A stretch of DNA of 64,000 nucleotides from Nitrosomonas sp. (GCA_019745325.1 JAIETK010000005.1:62001-126000), one strand, 5' to 3'. Counted from the first letter of the stretch, positions 37,132-46,399 are shown. Notes: generated by a model not told the origin, from the letters alone. A program made the numbers and translations.

Positions 37132-37149
37132 AATGTAGATAATTATGGC
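37127..37149. promoter_or_regulatory. Inverted repeat at the vapB start, candidate operator
   Basis: GCCATAAT (37127-37134) and ATTATGGC (37142-37149) are perfect complements separated by seven bases. The repeat covers the vapB ATG. AbrB-type antitoxins typically autoregulate through such palindromes. Confidence 0.5.
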
Positions 37150-37213
37150 ACGATTGCAAGATGAGTGCCATTTTGATAGTTTTTAGCTAACCGCTTTCAA
37201 AAGGAAAATAATT

Positions 37214-37660
37214 ATGTCGACCAATACCGTTCGTCTTCACCGCGTGCTGCGCGCGCCTGCCGAGAGAATTTACCGGGCGTTTCTGGATGCCGATGCGTTG
37301 GTTAAATGGTTGCCGCCGGATGGTTTTACCGCGAAGGTTCATCACATCGATGCGAGAACCGGCGGCCGTTTCAGAATGTCTTTCACGAACTTCAGCACCG
37401 GGCATAGCCATGCATTCGGCGGCGAGTATCTGGAATTACTGCCGTTTGAGCGTATTCGCTATACCGACAAGTTCGACGACCCGAATCTTCCGGGGGAAAT
37501 GCAGGTGACGATTTCGTTAAAACCGGTTTCCTGCGGCACCGGGTTGGATATTGTGCAAGAAGGGATACCGGCGGTGATTCCGGCTGAAGCCTGCTACCTC
37601 GGCTGGCAGGAATCGTTGACATTGTTGACCCGGCTTGTCGAAGCCGAAATTCCGGGCTAA
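37214..37660 (+). CDS. SRPBCC (AHSA1-like) domain protein
   Basis: 148 residues, a single hydrophobic-pocket SRPBCC domain: 'VLRAPAERIYRAFLDADALV', 'WLPPDGFTAKVHHID', 'GGRFRMSFTNF' and 'GWQESLTLLTRLVEAEIPG' at the end. Proteins of this type bind small lipophilic ligands or act as Hsp90-activator-like modules. Substrate unknown. Good ribosome site (AAAGGAAAA). Monocistronic between vapBC and the hydrolase gene. Confidence 0.85.
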   Translation: MSTNTVRLHRVLRAPAERIYRAFLDADALVKWLPPDGFTAKVHHIDARTGGRFRMSFTNFSTGHSHAFGGEYLELLPFERIRYTDKFDDPNLPGEMQVTISLKPVSCGTGLDIVQEGIPAVIPAEACYLGWQESLTLLTRLVEAEIPG

Positions 37661-37726
37661 CTTTCGTGAGAAACCGGATATTCTTATCATTCTACCGGTT
37701 TTTGCGGGGCTAATCGTATAACGGCA

Positions 37727-38929
37727 ATGCGTAACAACCATCGCTGCACGGCTTTACCGGTTCTTTTTCTCCTGCTGATCACGTTTTCCGGTTGCGTTCA
37801 CCATCCATTCGTTACCACGCCTTATCCACGCTGGGGGGAAGAAACGGTGGTCGGGCAGGTTGGTGAAGCGCCGCTGATTGTGCGCACGTTGTCACCGGCG
37901 CAACCGGATCAATCAACCGCCTGTGTGCTGCTGGTGCACGGCATGAACGAGCATATCGGGCGCTATGGCGACGTGGCGCGCTATTTCTCGCGGCATTTTT
38001 TCTTGGCCGGATTCGATCATTATGCGCATGGGCTTTCCAATCCGGTGTTACATCGTGCGGATCAGGCTCTGGCGTCAGGCGCTGACCGGGCGGATGTCGG
38101 CGACGCGTATCTGGCGCAATCGGCTTTGTACGATCTGGAGCCGTTGCGGCAAACGTTTGGCCGCGCGTTGCAAGCCTTCATCGCGCAGTGCGATGCGCAA
38201 GGCGATCCGCAACGGCCGGTGTTCATCGTGGCGCACAGTTTGGGCGGGCTGGTGACCGCGTCGTATTTGCTGAAGTATCGCGGCGAATCCGGTTTACCCC
38301 AACGGGTGCAAGGCGTGGTTTTTCTCGCGCCCGCGTTTGCTGTCAGCGAACCGCCGGGCTGGCGCGGCTGGATTGCTAATCCATTGATCAAGCTGTCGTT
38401 CCACGCTGAAACGCATTTTTTGCATCCGCACGATGAGCCGTTGCCTTTATTGCTGTTCAATCAAGCGTTTTCGCTGGTGACGGTGCCGGTATTGGACGGT
38501 TTGTTCGAGGTGTTTTCCTGGCCGGGATTGCGCAGCTTCTTTACACCGGTTTCACCGGCCTGGGTGACGGACTATCTGACCGACAGCGATGTGGAGAAAG
38601 CGCGTTTGCGCGCCGATCACTGGATCGTGCGCCGCAGCCTGTTACGGTACGTCAAGGGAATCGAGCAGGAAGTCGTCGATTTCCGCCGCCAAATGGCGGA
38701 TTTCCCGATCCCGTATTATCTGATTTATGCGGAATTGGACCCGATCACCCCCGCTTGGGGCAGCGAAGAATTTGCCGGTGCGACGTTGCAGCATCGCGCT
38801 GCGAATGAAATCCGCAAGCTGCCGGGTTTGATTTACCACCAACATGTATTTCTAAAAGAACCACTGCGTACGGAATTATTGGATTCGATTGAACAGTGGA
38901 TTCACCGTCAGATGCGTGTGCAACCGTAG
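37727..38929 (+). CDS. Alpha/beta-hydrolase lipoprotein, lysophospholipase-like
   Basis: 400 residues. Signal with lipobox FSGC (around residue 26), so probably membrane-anchored. Alpha/beta-hydrolase core: 'LLVHGMNEHIGRYGDVARYF' (monoacylglycerol-lipase type), the nucleophile elbow 'VAHSLGGLVTASYLL' (GxSxG-like, A-H-S-L-G), and the late 'IYAELDPITPAWGSEEF' with the acid, ending with 'YHQHVFLKEP' supplying His. Likely acts on acylglycerols or lysophospholipids. A hairpin terminator follows. Confidence 0.85.
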   Translation: MRNNHRCTALPVLFLLLITFSGCVHHPFVTTPYPRWGEETVVGQVGEAPLIVRTLSPAQPDQSTACVLLVHGMNEHIGRYGDVARYFSRHFFLAGFDHYAHGLSNPVLHRADQALASGADRADVGDAYLAQSALYDLEPLRQTFGRALQAFIAQCDAQGDPQRPVFIVAHSLGGLVTASYLLKYRGESGLPQRVQGVVFLAPAFAVSEPPGWRGWIANPLIKLSFHAETHFLHPHDEPLPLLLFNQAFSLVTVPVLDGLFEVFSWPGLRSFFTPVSPAWVTDYLTDSDVEKARLRADHWIVRRSLLRYVKGIEQEVVDFRRQMADFPIPYYLIYAELDPITPAWGSEEFAGATLQHRAANEIRKLPGLIYHQHVFLKEPLRTELLDSIEQWIHRQMRVQP

Positions 38930-38951
38930 CGATTTCATCAATGCTAAAAAC

Positions 38952-38976
38952 AAATCCCGCTACGCGAGCGGGATTT
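38952..38976. terminator. Bidirectional hairpin terminator
   Basis: AAATCCCGCT (38952-38961) and AGCGGGATTT (38967-38976) are exact complements around an ACGCG loop, between the converging hydrolase and PEP-CTERM genes. Short A/T runs flank both sides. Confidence 0.75.
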
Positions 38977-38996
38977 GCCGTGCATACCGGATAGGC

Positions 38997-39674
38997 TTAA
39001 GCGGCTTGCTGTCTGCGGCGTGCTGCGAAGCCCAGTAAACCCAATCCAACCAGCAACATGGCGTAGGTTTCAGGCTCTGGAACCGGCGCGATACCGGCAA
39101 CACCGACGGTGAAACCGTGCCAGGTTTCGCTGGTATGGGTAAACGAGATGGAATCGAACGAACCAGGCAAGCGGATAACGCCATGAACCTCGCCGGAACC
39201 AAAGAAACCGGTGCCGCTGGCGTTCAACACTGGAGTGCCGCTACCCCAGAATCCCGGGCCGAAGCTGTCGATCACGATTGGCACGCCGAAATCGACGGTG
39301 TTGAAGTTCCAGCTCGCGAGCGCGATATAGGGATCTATCACGGTTTGCGAAAACGTAATGGTGACGGTACCGCCTAGGGTCAGCGCGATAATGTCGGATG
39401 CCGGCGGTGCATTGTCAACGGTGCCGTTGGTATAAGCGGATCCTGTCCAATAGTTGGTTCCAACGCCGGTGGTGACAAACCCGTGCGCGCTGGTGGCGGA
39501 ATATTCAACGCCAACCGTATCCGATCCAACCGACAAGCTGCCGCTCGCGGAAGACGAATTGGTGGAAGAAGTCCAATCCGTCCATGATACCGGTACTGCA
39601 AAAGCGGAAGTGGATGCAAAAGCGGTGATCAGGGACCCTAATGCAATGGGTAATAAACGTTTCATAGTGTTCAC
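38997..39674 (-). CDS. PEP-CTERM sorting-domain protein
   Basis: 225 residues. Sec signal at the N-terminus ('MKRLLPIALGSLITAFASTS'), a Ser/Thr/Gly-rich beta-type body, and at the end the exosortase recognition sequence 'VPEPETYAMLLVGLGLLGF' followed by 'AARRRQQAA': a PEP motif, a membrane helix and a basic tail. Such proteins are sorted and released by exosortase EpsH/XrtA and usually tied to extracellular polysaccharide or floc formation. Body function unknown. Confidence 0.9.
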   Translation of the reverse strand: MNTMKRLLPIALGSLITAFASTSAFAVPVSWTDWTSSTNSSSASGSLSVGSDTVGVEYSATSAHGFVTTGVGTNYWTGSAYTNGTVDNAPPASDIIALTLGGTVTITFSQTVIDPYIALASWNFNTVDFGVPIVIDSFGPGFWGSGTPVLNASGTGFFGSGEVHGVIRLPGSFDSISFTHTSETWHGFTVGVAGIAPVPEPETYAMLLVGLGLLGFAARRRQQAA

Positions 39675-39918
39675 CTTCTGAATGTTTGAGTAAAAAACCT
39701 TGGCTTGCCAAACTTAAGGAAATTCCTGTTGATTTAAAGAAGCTACTGTTGATCGGTTCAGCAAGGGTATTTGATATTAACCGCTGGCAAGATTTAATTC
39801 TGTAGTAAGATGATCCTTAATAAGCAGGACAAATGTACTGGTTTTTGTGAATTCATCATTAAGATTGCAGTTTTTGCGGTGCCCAACTAAATGTTCGTAA
39901 TGATACAGGGAGGCAGCC

Positions 39919-40737
39919 ATGCATTTATTCGATCTCGGTTATATCGAAGAACCGTTTATAGGTTTGTGCCAGGATTACCCCGATTCCACGGTGTATCCCA
40001 TTGAAAATTTTCGTATCGAATGGGGGCCTATTTTCCATCGCGGGCGTCTCGACGGTTCGGCACGCGTGCTGTTGATCGGACAAGACCCGGCGCAGAATGA
40101 AGCGATTGTGCGGCGCATTCTGGTGGGCGAAGCCGGGCAACGAATCCAGGGGTTTTTGGCGAAACTGGGTATCGACCGCAGTTACGTCATGATCAATACC
40201 TTTTTGTACAGCGTGTATGGCAATGTTCCTGCCAAAATCAAAAAATCCGCGGCGATCGCCGATTACCGGCATCGTTGGTTAAAAGCGCTACTGACCACGC
40301 AACCTATTGAGGCGGTGGTGACAATGGGAGTTTTGGCGGATGAGGCCTGGAAAACCTGGGCGGCGACACCAGATGGCCGGAATTTTTCAGCATTGCAAGT
40401 AATGATTCCGCACCCGACCAAACCCGAAAGCGCATCGGATGGCGATAAGCAAAAACTGCGCGATGAGACCCAAAAGATGCTAAGTCAATGGAACACAGCC
40501 TTGCAAACGCTGCATACCGCGATCAAGCATCCCGATCAGGAACAACCCTTGATTTTATATGGCGATACTTGGCAGCCGGGCGATAAGGTCGCAATTCCAG
40601 ACTTTGACTTTCCGCCGGGGCTTCCGGCATGGATGCGTGAATCGGATAATTGGGCGCGCCGGGTTGGGAAGGATCTGACAGCCAAGCGGCGGAATATCAC
40701 ACTCACCGTTCCGAAAGGGGTGGTACCCAAGCCATGA
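39919..40737 (+). CDS. Uracil-DNA-glycosylase superfamily protein
   Basis: 272 residues. The UDG-fold motif appears as 'VLLIGQDPAQNEAIVRRI' (motif I, GQDP) and 'GIDRSYVMINTFLYSVYG' with a second motif near 'MIPHPTKPES'. It differs from classical Ung and from the family 4/5 enzymes (no four-Cys cluster seen), so its base specificity is uncertain. Strong GGGAGG ribosome site. It overlaps the next gene by 4 bp (ATGA at 40734). Confidence 0.8.
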   Translation: MHLFDLGYIEEPFIGLCQDYPDSTVYPIENFRIEWGPIFHRGRLDGSARVLLIGQDPAQNEAIVRRILVGEAGQRIQGFLAKLGIDRSYVMINTFLYSVYGNVPAKIKKSAAIADYRHRWLKALLTTQPIEAVVTMGVLADEAWKTWAATPDGRNFSALQVMIPHPTKPESASDGDKQKLRDETQKMLSQWNTALQTLHTAIKHPDQEQPLILYGDTWQPGDKVAIPDFDFPPGLPAWMRESDNWARRVGKDLTAKRRNITLTVPKGVVPKP

Positions 40738-42437
40738 CACACGCAAATCGAAACAATCAAAAATCCGCCCGGGAAACGGCCGGTAAAAAACGCGAGCAAC
40801 CGGTCGATCCGGCAGGCGGTGGAAAACTGGCGCTGCGAGGACGTATCGTTACGATGAACGAATCGTTCGAGGTTATTGCAGACGGCGTGATTTACATCGA
40901 ACACGGCAGCATTACAGCAATTGCCCCGGTGTCCGCGCCGATGCCCGCGGGATTCGAGGGAATTCCGGTGATTCAAAGCGGCGGCACGATTTATCCCGGT
41001 CTGATCGAGTTGCACAATCATCTGGCGTATAACGCGCTATGTTTGTGGGATGTGCCGAAACAATTCAGCAACCGCAATCAATGGTCCGGCATTCCGGAAT
41101 ATCGCAAGTTGATCAGCGGCCCGATGCAGATCATCGGCAAATCACCGCAATTGGTGCCGGCACTGATCCGCTATGTCGAATGCAAAAGTTTGGCCGGCGG
41201 CGTGACCACCAGCCAGGGTATACAGTTGTTCAGCAACGCTGGCATCCGGCGTTATTATCGCGGCATTGTGCGCAATGTCGAGCAAACGGACGAGACGGCA
41301 TTGCCCGAGGCGGATACGCGGATTGCCGATGTCGACGCCAAGGATGCGCAGCGTTTCTTTTCACGGTTGAAGAAAGCCTCGTGCTTCTTGCTGCATTTGA
41401 GTGAAGGAACCGATCAAGCGGCAAGAAAGCATTTTTTGTCGCTGCAATTGCCGGATGAACACTGGGCGATCACCCGGCAATTGGCCGGTATACACTGCGC
41501 AGGGTTGACGCAAGACGATTTTGGTGTTTATGGCCAGAACGGCGGTGCAATGATCTGGTCGCCGCTCAGCAATCTGTTGTTGTACGGCAAAACTGCCGAC
41601 ATCGCGGCAGCCAAAGCTGCCGGGGTGCGCATTGGCATCGGTTCCGACTGGTCGCCGTCGGGCAGCAAGAATTTGCTGGGAGAGCTGAAAGTCGCGCGGC
41701 TGGTCAGTCAGGCATCCGGAGCGGTTTTTAGCGATCGCGACATCGTCGCGATGGCAACCCGCAATGCGGCAGCGATTTTGCAATGGGAAGATGTGCTGGG
41801 TTCGCTGGAGCAGGGGAAACGCGCCGATCTGATCGTTGTTTCGCATCAAGCGGACGATCCTTACGCAAACCTGCTGCAAGCGAAAGAGACCGCGATCCGG
41901 CTGGTCATGATTAACGGTGTGCCGCGTTACGGTTTGCCGGGTTTGATGCAAAGCCTGGGTGTTGCGGGTGAGACGCTGCGTATCGGCGGATTGCGGCGGA
42001 TGATTTTTCTGCAACAACAAACCGCCGATCCATCGGTGGGAAGCCTTACATTAAAATCCGCCGCGGCGCTGCTGCGCAAAGCGCTTTCACGGCTGCCCGA
42101 AATCGCGCGCGAACTGGAACAGCCCGCAGCAGCGCCGCGAATGATGCTGGCAAAATTGGGCAACCAATTAGCGCAGCCGCAGGAATGGACAATCGCGCTG
42201 GATGAATTGGAGGATTCCGGGGTGGATTTGCGTCCACGGTTGTCATTGGCCGGCGCGGTTGAACCGACCGGCGCATTACGCGGATTGGAGCGTGCCGCCG
42301 CGCCGCTTTCGCAAATTGTCCAGCCGCTGCCGCTGGATCCGCTGACCGTTGCCGACGATCCGGATTTTCTCGATTGCATCGCAAACCAAAAAAACCTCCC
42401 CGGTTACGTGAAAACCGGCCTTCCAACATTGTATTAA
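40734..42437 (+). CDS. Amidohydrolase-family protein with long C-terminal extension
   Basis: 567 residues from the ATG overlapping the UDG stop; a longer upstream frame exists but runs inside the UDG gene. The amidohydrolase core has the HxH motif in 'GLIELHNHLAYNALCLWDV', and the metal Asp in 'GVRIGIGSDWSPSGSKNLLG', 'LLHLSEGTDQAARKHF' and 'EQGKRADLIVV'. It resembles ATZ/TRZ deaminases or chlorohydrolases. The final ~130 residues ('LKSAAALLRKALSRLPEIA' onward) are an unassigned helical extension. Substrate unknown. Confidence 0.82.
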   Translation: MTHANRNNQKSARETAGKKREQPVDPAGGGKLALRGRIVTMNESFEVIADGVIYIEHGSITAIAPVSAPMPAGFEGIPVIQSGGTIYPGLIELHNHLAYNALCLWDVPKQFSNRNQWSGIPEYRKLISGPMQIIGKSPQLVPALIRYVECKSLAGGVTTSQGIQLFSNAGIRRYYRGIVRNVEQTDETALPEADTRIADVDAKDAQRFFSRLKKASCFLLHLSEGTDQAARKHFLSLQLPDEHWAITRQLAGIHCAGLTQDDFGVYGQNGGAMIWSPLSNLLLYGKTADIAAAKAAGVRIGIGSDWSPSGSKNLLGELKVARLVSQASGAVFSDRDIVAMATRNAAAILQWEDVLGSLEQGKRADLIVVSHQADDPYANLLQAKETAIRLVMINGVPRYGLPGLMQSLGVAGETLRIGGLRRMIFLQQQTADPSVGSLTLKSAAALLRKALSRLPEIARELEQPAAAPRMMLAKLGNQLAQPQEWTIALDELEDSGVDLRPRLSLAGAVEPTGALRGLERAAAPLSQIVQPLPLDPLTVADDPDFLDCIANQKNLPGYVKTGLPTLY

Positions 42438-42448
42438 CCGGTGTAACA

Positions 42449-42883
42449 ATGCCTCGTAGCGGCGCTTTATTATCCCTGTCACGCGATCATCACACCGCGC
42501 TGGTTCTGGCGCGGGCCGCGCGCAAGGCGGTTGAAAGCGCGGATCCAACCGCATGTGAGGAAGTTCTGGCTAAGATAGAAGAGCATTGGCGATCGGTGAT
42601 GGCGAGTCATTTCGCACAGGAAGAACAATTGCTCCAGGCTCTGAAAAATCAATTGGCGCTGGAAACCATTTCGCGCATTCTGAGTGACCATGCCCTGTTG
42701 CGTGATTTGATCGTGGAATCCGGCGCGCGCGAGCCGCTGACGCGGCTACAGCAATTGGGCGATTTGCTGGCTTCGCATGTGCGTTTTGAAGAGCGTGTGC
42801 TATTTCCGCAACTGCAACCGGTTCTCGATGCAAAAACTGACAGCGTTGAACCGCTTGAACAACGTGAGGAGAACGGCTGCTGA
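42449..42883 (+). CDS. Hemerythrin (HHE) domain protein
   Basis: 144 residues from ATG 42449 ('MPRSGALLSLSRDHHTAL'). The four-helix HHE pattern of iron ligands is present: 'SRDHHTALVLAR', 'HWRSVMASHFAQEEQLL', 'ILSDHALLRDLI' and 'LASHVRFEERVLFPQL'. Such small proteins bind a di-iron centre and sense or store oxygen or nitric oxide. Starts 11 bp after the amidohydrolase gene and is probably co-transcribed with it and the UDG-like gene. Confidence 0.85.
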   Translation: MPRSGALLSLSRDHHTALVLARAARKAVESADPTACEEVLAKIEEHWRSVMASHFAQEEQLLQALKNQLALETISRILSDHALLRDLIVESGAREPLTRLQQLGDLLASHVRFEERVLFPQLQPVLDAKTDSVEPLEQREENGC

Positions 42884-43066
42884 TCGGGTATCCCCGGGTT
42901 TACAGATTTTCTGTTGCGCTTGGCATCGTTCTTTCTGCTTCCCAAGCTTCGAATTAAGCCTGTTAAACAGCGATATCCATTCAAATGACCGGCTTATTAT
43001 CCCGTTAGAATTGAAATTTCCCAGTTTGGTTTGCTGATTTGATTTTTTACCGAAGGAGAACGATAT

Positions 43067-44341
43067 ATGCCGAATATAACCAATGATTATCGCGTTGATG
43101 CAGTGCTTGCCGGCAGCGATATTCGCTGGAATCCTACCACTCCGGGCGGATCGACGGTGACGGTGACTTACAGTTTTATGTCGGCTTTGCCGAGCTATGC
43201 CGACCCTGCAGTGGATGGTAATAACTTTAGCGTAATGACCAATGATCAGAAAGTCGCGGTGCGCGAAATTTTGACGACACTCGCTTCGCATTTTAATCTG
43301 GTTTTCACCGAAGTTACCGATACCGCATCAACCTACGGCCAGCTACGCTTCGGAAATAATCTGCAAACGGAATCCGTCGGTTACGCATATTATCCGGATC
43401 AGTCCACCGGTGATACTGCCGGCGATCTCTACATCAATAATGGAGCGGATGCCGCACAAACGACGAATGTGACTAAAGGCACCAATGCCTATTCGACGTT
43501 GATTCACGAAATCGGTCACACCCTCGGTTTAAAACATCCCGGTAATTACAACGCGACCTCGTCACCCGATGATCCGGGCATGACTGAAGGGCCTTATCTG
43601 ACAGGTGTGGAAGATTCGGAGTTGTACAGCATCATGTCGTACACAACCCATAGCCAAGGATTGGAGCGTATTAACCTCGGACCGTATGATTATGCGGCGT
43701 TGTCGTATTTATACAATGCAAAACTGGTGAACACCGGCGACGATACCTACCGATTAACCGATCAAAGCGGCCACTTCGTTCAAACCATTTATGACGATGG
43801 CGGTGTCGATACGCTGAATGCATCCAACGTTACGGTACCCGTTACTTTAAATCTGAACGTTGCGGCTCCCGGCACGCTGAGTTCCGTTGGAGTAACACCG
43901 GACAGTGAGCCAGCGCAGGATAATCTGTCGATAGGTCTGAATTCGGTGATCGAAAATGCCATTGGCGGTTTAAATGACGATAAATTGATCGGCAACAGCA
44001 GCGATAACACCTTAACCGGTAACAATGGCAACGATACGTTAGTTGCCCAATTGGGTAACGATGTCTTGTCGGGGGGCAATGGGTTCGATATCTTCGGGCT
44101 GGCCAATGTCGGTCATTATCGTTTCCAGGATTTCGTACCCGGCGCGGATAAGGTGGCTTTCGATACCCAATTGGGACTGAACAATTTTGATCAATTGGCG
44201 CCGTTCATTACCAGCATCGAAGCCGTTGGAGACGATGTTGTCGTGCATTTTGTCGACGATATCGCCAGCATCACGTTCACCGGTGTATTGCTGCAATCGA
44301 CCGCGTTATCGGTCAATGATGTAATCTTTACCGCTTTATAA
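43067..44341 (+). CDS. Serralysin-like M10 metalloprotease with RTX repeats
   Basis: 424 residues. Zinc-protease signature HExxHxxGxxH at 147-157 ('LIHEIGHTLGLKHPG') and a Met-turn 'YSIMSYT' identify the metzincin/M10B group. The C-terminal half contains Asp/Gly/Asn-rich calcium-binding RTX units ('GGLNDDKLIGNSSDNTLTG', 'NGNDTLVAQLGNDVLSGG'). No N-terminal signal peptide: serralysins are exported by a type I secretion system using the C-terminus. No secretion genes are within the window, so the exporter must be elsewhere. Confidence 0.9.
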   Translation: MPNITNDYRVDAVLAGSDIRWNPTTPGGSTVTVTYSFMSALPSYADPAVDGNNFSVMTNDQKVAVREILTTLASHFNLVFTEVTDTASTYGQLRFGNNLQTESVGYAYYPDQSTGDTAGDLYINNGADAAQTTNVTKGTNAYSTLIHEIGHTLGLKHPGNYNATSSPDDPGMTEGPYLTGVEDSELYSIMSYTTHSQGLERINLGPYDYAALSYLYNAKLVNTGDDTYRLTDQSGHFVQTIYDDGGVDTLNASNVTVPVTLNLNVAAPGTLSSVGVTPDSEPAQDNLSIGLNSVIENAIGGLNDDKLIGNSSDNTLTGNNGNDTLVAQLGNDVLSGGNGFDIFGLANVGHYRFQDFVPGADKVAFDTQLGLNNFDQLAPFITSIEAVGDDVVVHFVDDIASITFTGVLLQSTALSVNDVIFTAL

Positions 44342-44411
44342 CGAATGAGCGGGAAATGGAAAAAATCGAGTTTCCCGGTTTGTAGTTAAAACATGGCGTG
44401 AATCAAAATTG

Positions 44412-44440
44412 ATGCCGCAACTACCCGGTAGTTGCGGCAT
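44412..44440. terminator. Hairpin terminator between protease and PEP-CTERM genes
   Basis: ATGCCGCAACTA (44412-44423) and TAGTTGCGGCAT (44429-44440) pair perfectly around CCCGG. It sits between two converging genes. Confidence 0.7.
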
Positions 44441-44460
44441 TGCTCAAAAAGAAAAATTGC

Positions 44461-45063
44461 TCAACCTTGACGCCGCCGTATCCAGGCACCGATACCGAAC
44501 AATCCGGCTATCATCATCAGATACGCTGAAGGTTCCGGCACGGCCGGAATGCCGGGACCTGAAATGAGCATATGCACATCGCGATCCGCCAACGTATGGC
44601 CGCTGTAGAAGCCATTGGTATCAAGGATGATTTTATCGATCGGGCTGGTGCCGGGTGCAACCAGCGTGAAACCAAACACATGCTTATCCGTTCCGAAATT
44701 GCCGGTGCCGACGTCTTCATCCAGCATGGTAAAGCGTACTACCGACCCGCCGAATAGCACCGATCCGGTCCAATTGAATTGGCCATCGTGGATCGGACCG
44801 GAAGGAAAATCGTTATCGAGCGGTCCGAATACGCTGGTGACCCCAAATAAACCTGAAAGCTGGATGGTCGCATGCACATTGCCATTTTCAACAAACCACA
44901 TATTGTCGTTCGGACCATAAGTTAGGGTGTAGCTATAGTTATCGCCAATATGCGATACCAGTTGGAAATCCACTGCGTGAGCGCTGCTTACAGCCAGCAT
45001 TGCAGCAGCGCCGATAATGCTGCGGCGTAGCGATGCGGAAAGCCATTTCGTTGTTAAATCCAT
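44461..45063 (-). CDS. PEP-CTERM sorting-domain protein
   Basis: 200 residues. Basic N-terminus and signal ('RRSIIGAAAMLAVSSAHAV'), a beta-rich body resembling other short PEP-CTERM proteins ('LSGLFGVTSVFGPLDNDFP'), and the C-terminal 'VPEPSAYLMMIAGLFGIGA' with 'WIRRRQG' tail. Exosortase substrate. Its upstream region carries a 16-bp palindrome. Second such protein in the window. Confidence 0.9.
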   Translation of the reverse strand: MDLTTKWLSASLRRSIIGAAAMLAVSSAHAVDFQLVSHIGDNYSYTLTYGPNDNMWFVENGNVHATIQLSGLFGVTSVFGPLDNDFPSGPIHDGQFNWTGSVLFGGSVVRFTMLDEDVGTGNFGTDKHVFGFTLVAPGTSPIDKIILDTNGFYSGHTLADRDVHMLISGPGIPAVPEPSAYLMMIAGLFGIGAWIRRRQG

Positions 45064-45430
45064 TGTCCTGTCTCCTTGAAGAATAAATGATATGTTGCGG
45101 TGTTCAACGGGGTGCCGGGTAATAATCCGTTGATTGTTCTAATAAAGAAAACGCGCCACCGCACTGTATACCGAAGTTCGCGCGAAAGTAATGGCATAAC
45201 TATACTGTTTTTTTAGTACGTTTGTACTAGGGAGTGATTAATTGCCGGTGTAAAAAGGCTATCGTGCTGGCCGGTTCTTATTGCATTAACCGGTTTGACA
45301 TCGAATGGCACATTCAGTACATTCAATCCGCTTGCTGATATGCGCTGTTTTCCAGGCGGACACATGAATCACCCCGCAATGCATTGGCTTCTTCAGCGCA
45401 CCGTTTTCAATTGGTCTCACATTGTTGTTT
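45064..45430. other. 367-bp divergent spacer with a palindrome
   Basis: No supported gene. TAGTAC-GTTT-GTACTA at 45214-45229 is a perfect 6-bp inverted repeat about 150 bp upstream of the PEP-CTERM start and preceded by a run of seven T; it may be an operator. Nothing else stands out. Confidence 0.4.
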
Positions 45431-46399
45431 ATGGCTCCCAAAAATTTACTGGATTGGTTCACAGCGCCGGTTGTCAAACTGGGCCGGCGATTGCTGGATG
45501 CGCTTGCGCATCGGATTGCCGCACGGCTTGAAGCCGGCATAATTCCAGCCGCGATTGCGCGGCCTGCGCCGCCCCCTCTGCCGGATACGGTGATACCGCT
45601 GGATTATCCGGTTCATCCGCGGACGCGTTGGGGAAATTCCTGGGGGTTGCCGGCGCATGTTTTCTTGGAAAAAATTATTTGGCGCAACGAAAAGCCTATC
45701 ATTGCGACACTCGAAACGATTGCGGGGTATCGCGAGGATTTACGTAACATTCCCGCGCGTGCGCCGGAAGATCATGACACGCCGCGCTGGATCAATGGCT
45801 GGTTGCCGGGATTGGACGGCGCCGCTTTATATGCCCTGGTACGTGCGCGTAAACCGGCAGTCTATTGGGAAGTAGGTTCCGGCAATTCGACCCGTTTCGT
45901 GAAACGGGCGATTGTAGATGGTGATTTGCCGACTCGCATTGTTTCGATCGATCCGTTCCCGCGAGCTGAGATTGATCAGCTTTGTGACGAAGTGTTGCGT
46001 GCGCCGCTCGAAGATATTTGCGCATTGCTGCAGGCTCGCATCTGTTCCGGCGATGTTTGCTTTATCGATTGCTCGCATCGCGCATTTCAAAATAGCGATG
46101 TGACAGTCGCCATGCTGGAATTGCTGCCGGCATTGCCGCCGGACGTGGTGATCGGTTTTCATGACATTTTTCTGCCGGATGATTATCCGCCCGAATGGGC
46201 AACGCGCTACTACAACGAGCAGTATTTGCTGGCAATGTTTCTTCTCGGCGGCCATGCCGGCATGGAAATTATTCTGCCGTCTTGGGCTGTCAGCAAACGG
46301 CCGGAACTGGCCGCTAAGATTGCGCCAATCTGGGAAGGCGCGGCGTTTACCGAAGTTGAACGGCATGGCGATGCATTTTGGTTGCGTTCACACCCTTAG
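45431..46399 (+). CDS. Class I SAM-dependent methyltransferase-like protein, stop in a MITE
   Basis: 322 residues from ATG 45431. A helical Pro/Ala-rich N-terminus (to about 70) precedes a Rossmann-type methyltransferase domain: 'AVYWEVGSGNSTRFVKRAI' (SAM-binding loop), 'RIVSIDPFPRAEIDQL', 'GDVCFIDCSHRAFQNSDVT' and 'VVIGFHDIFLPDDYPPEWA'. This matches the Methyltransf_24-like group often found with polysaccharide genes. Its TAG stop (46397-46399) lies in the TTAG duplicated at the MITE edge, so the original C-terminus may differ. Confidence 0.75.
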   Translation: MAPKNLLDWFTAPVVKLGRRLLDALAHRIAARLEAGIIPAAIARPAPPPLPDTVIPLDYPVHPRTRWGNSWGLPAHVFLEKIIWRNEKPIIATLETIAGYREDLRNIPARAPEDHDTPRWINGWLPGLDGAALYALVRARKPAVYWEVGSGNSTRFVKRAIVDGDLPTRIVSIDPFPRAEIDQLCDEVLRAPLEDICALLQARICSGDVCFIDCSHRAFQNSDVTVAMLELLPALPPDVVIGFHDIFLPDDYPPEWATRYYNEQYLLAMFLLGGHAGMEIILPSWAVSKRPELAAKIAPIWEGAAFTEVERHGDAFWLRSHP

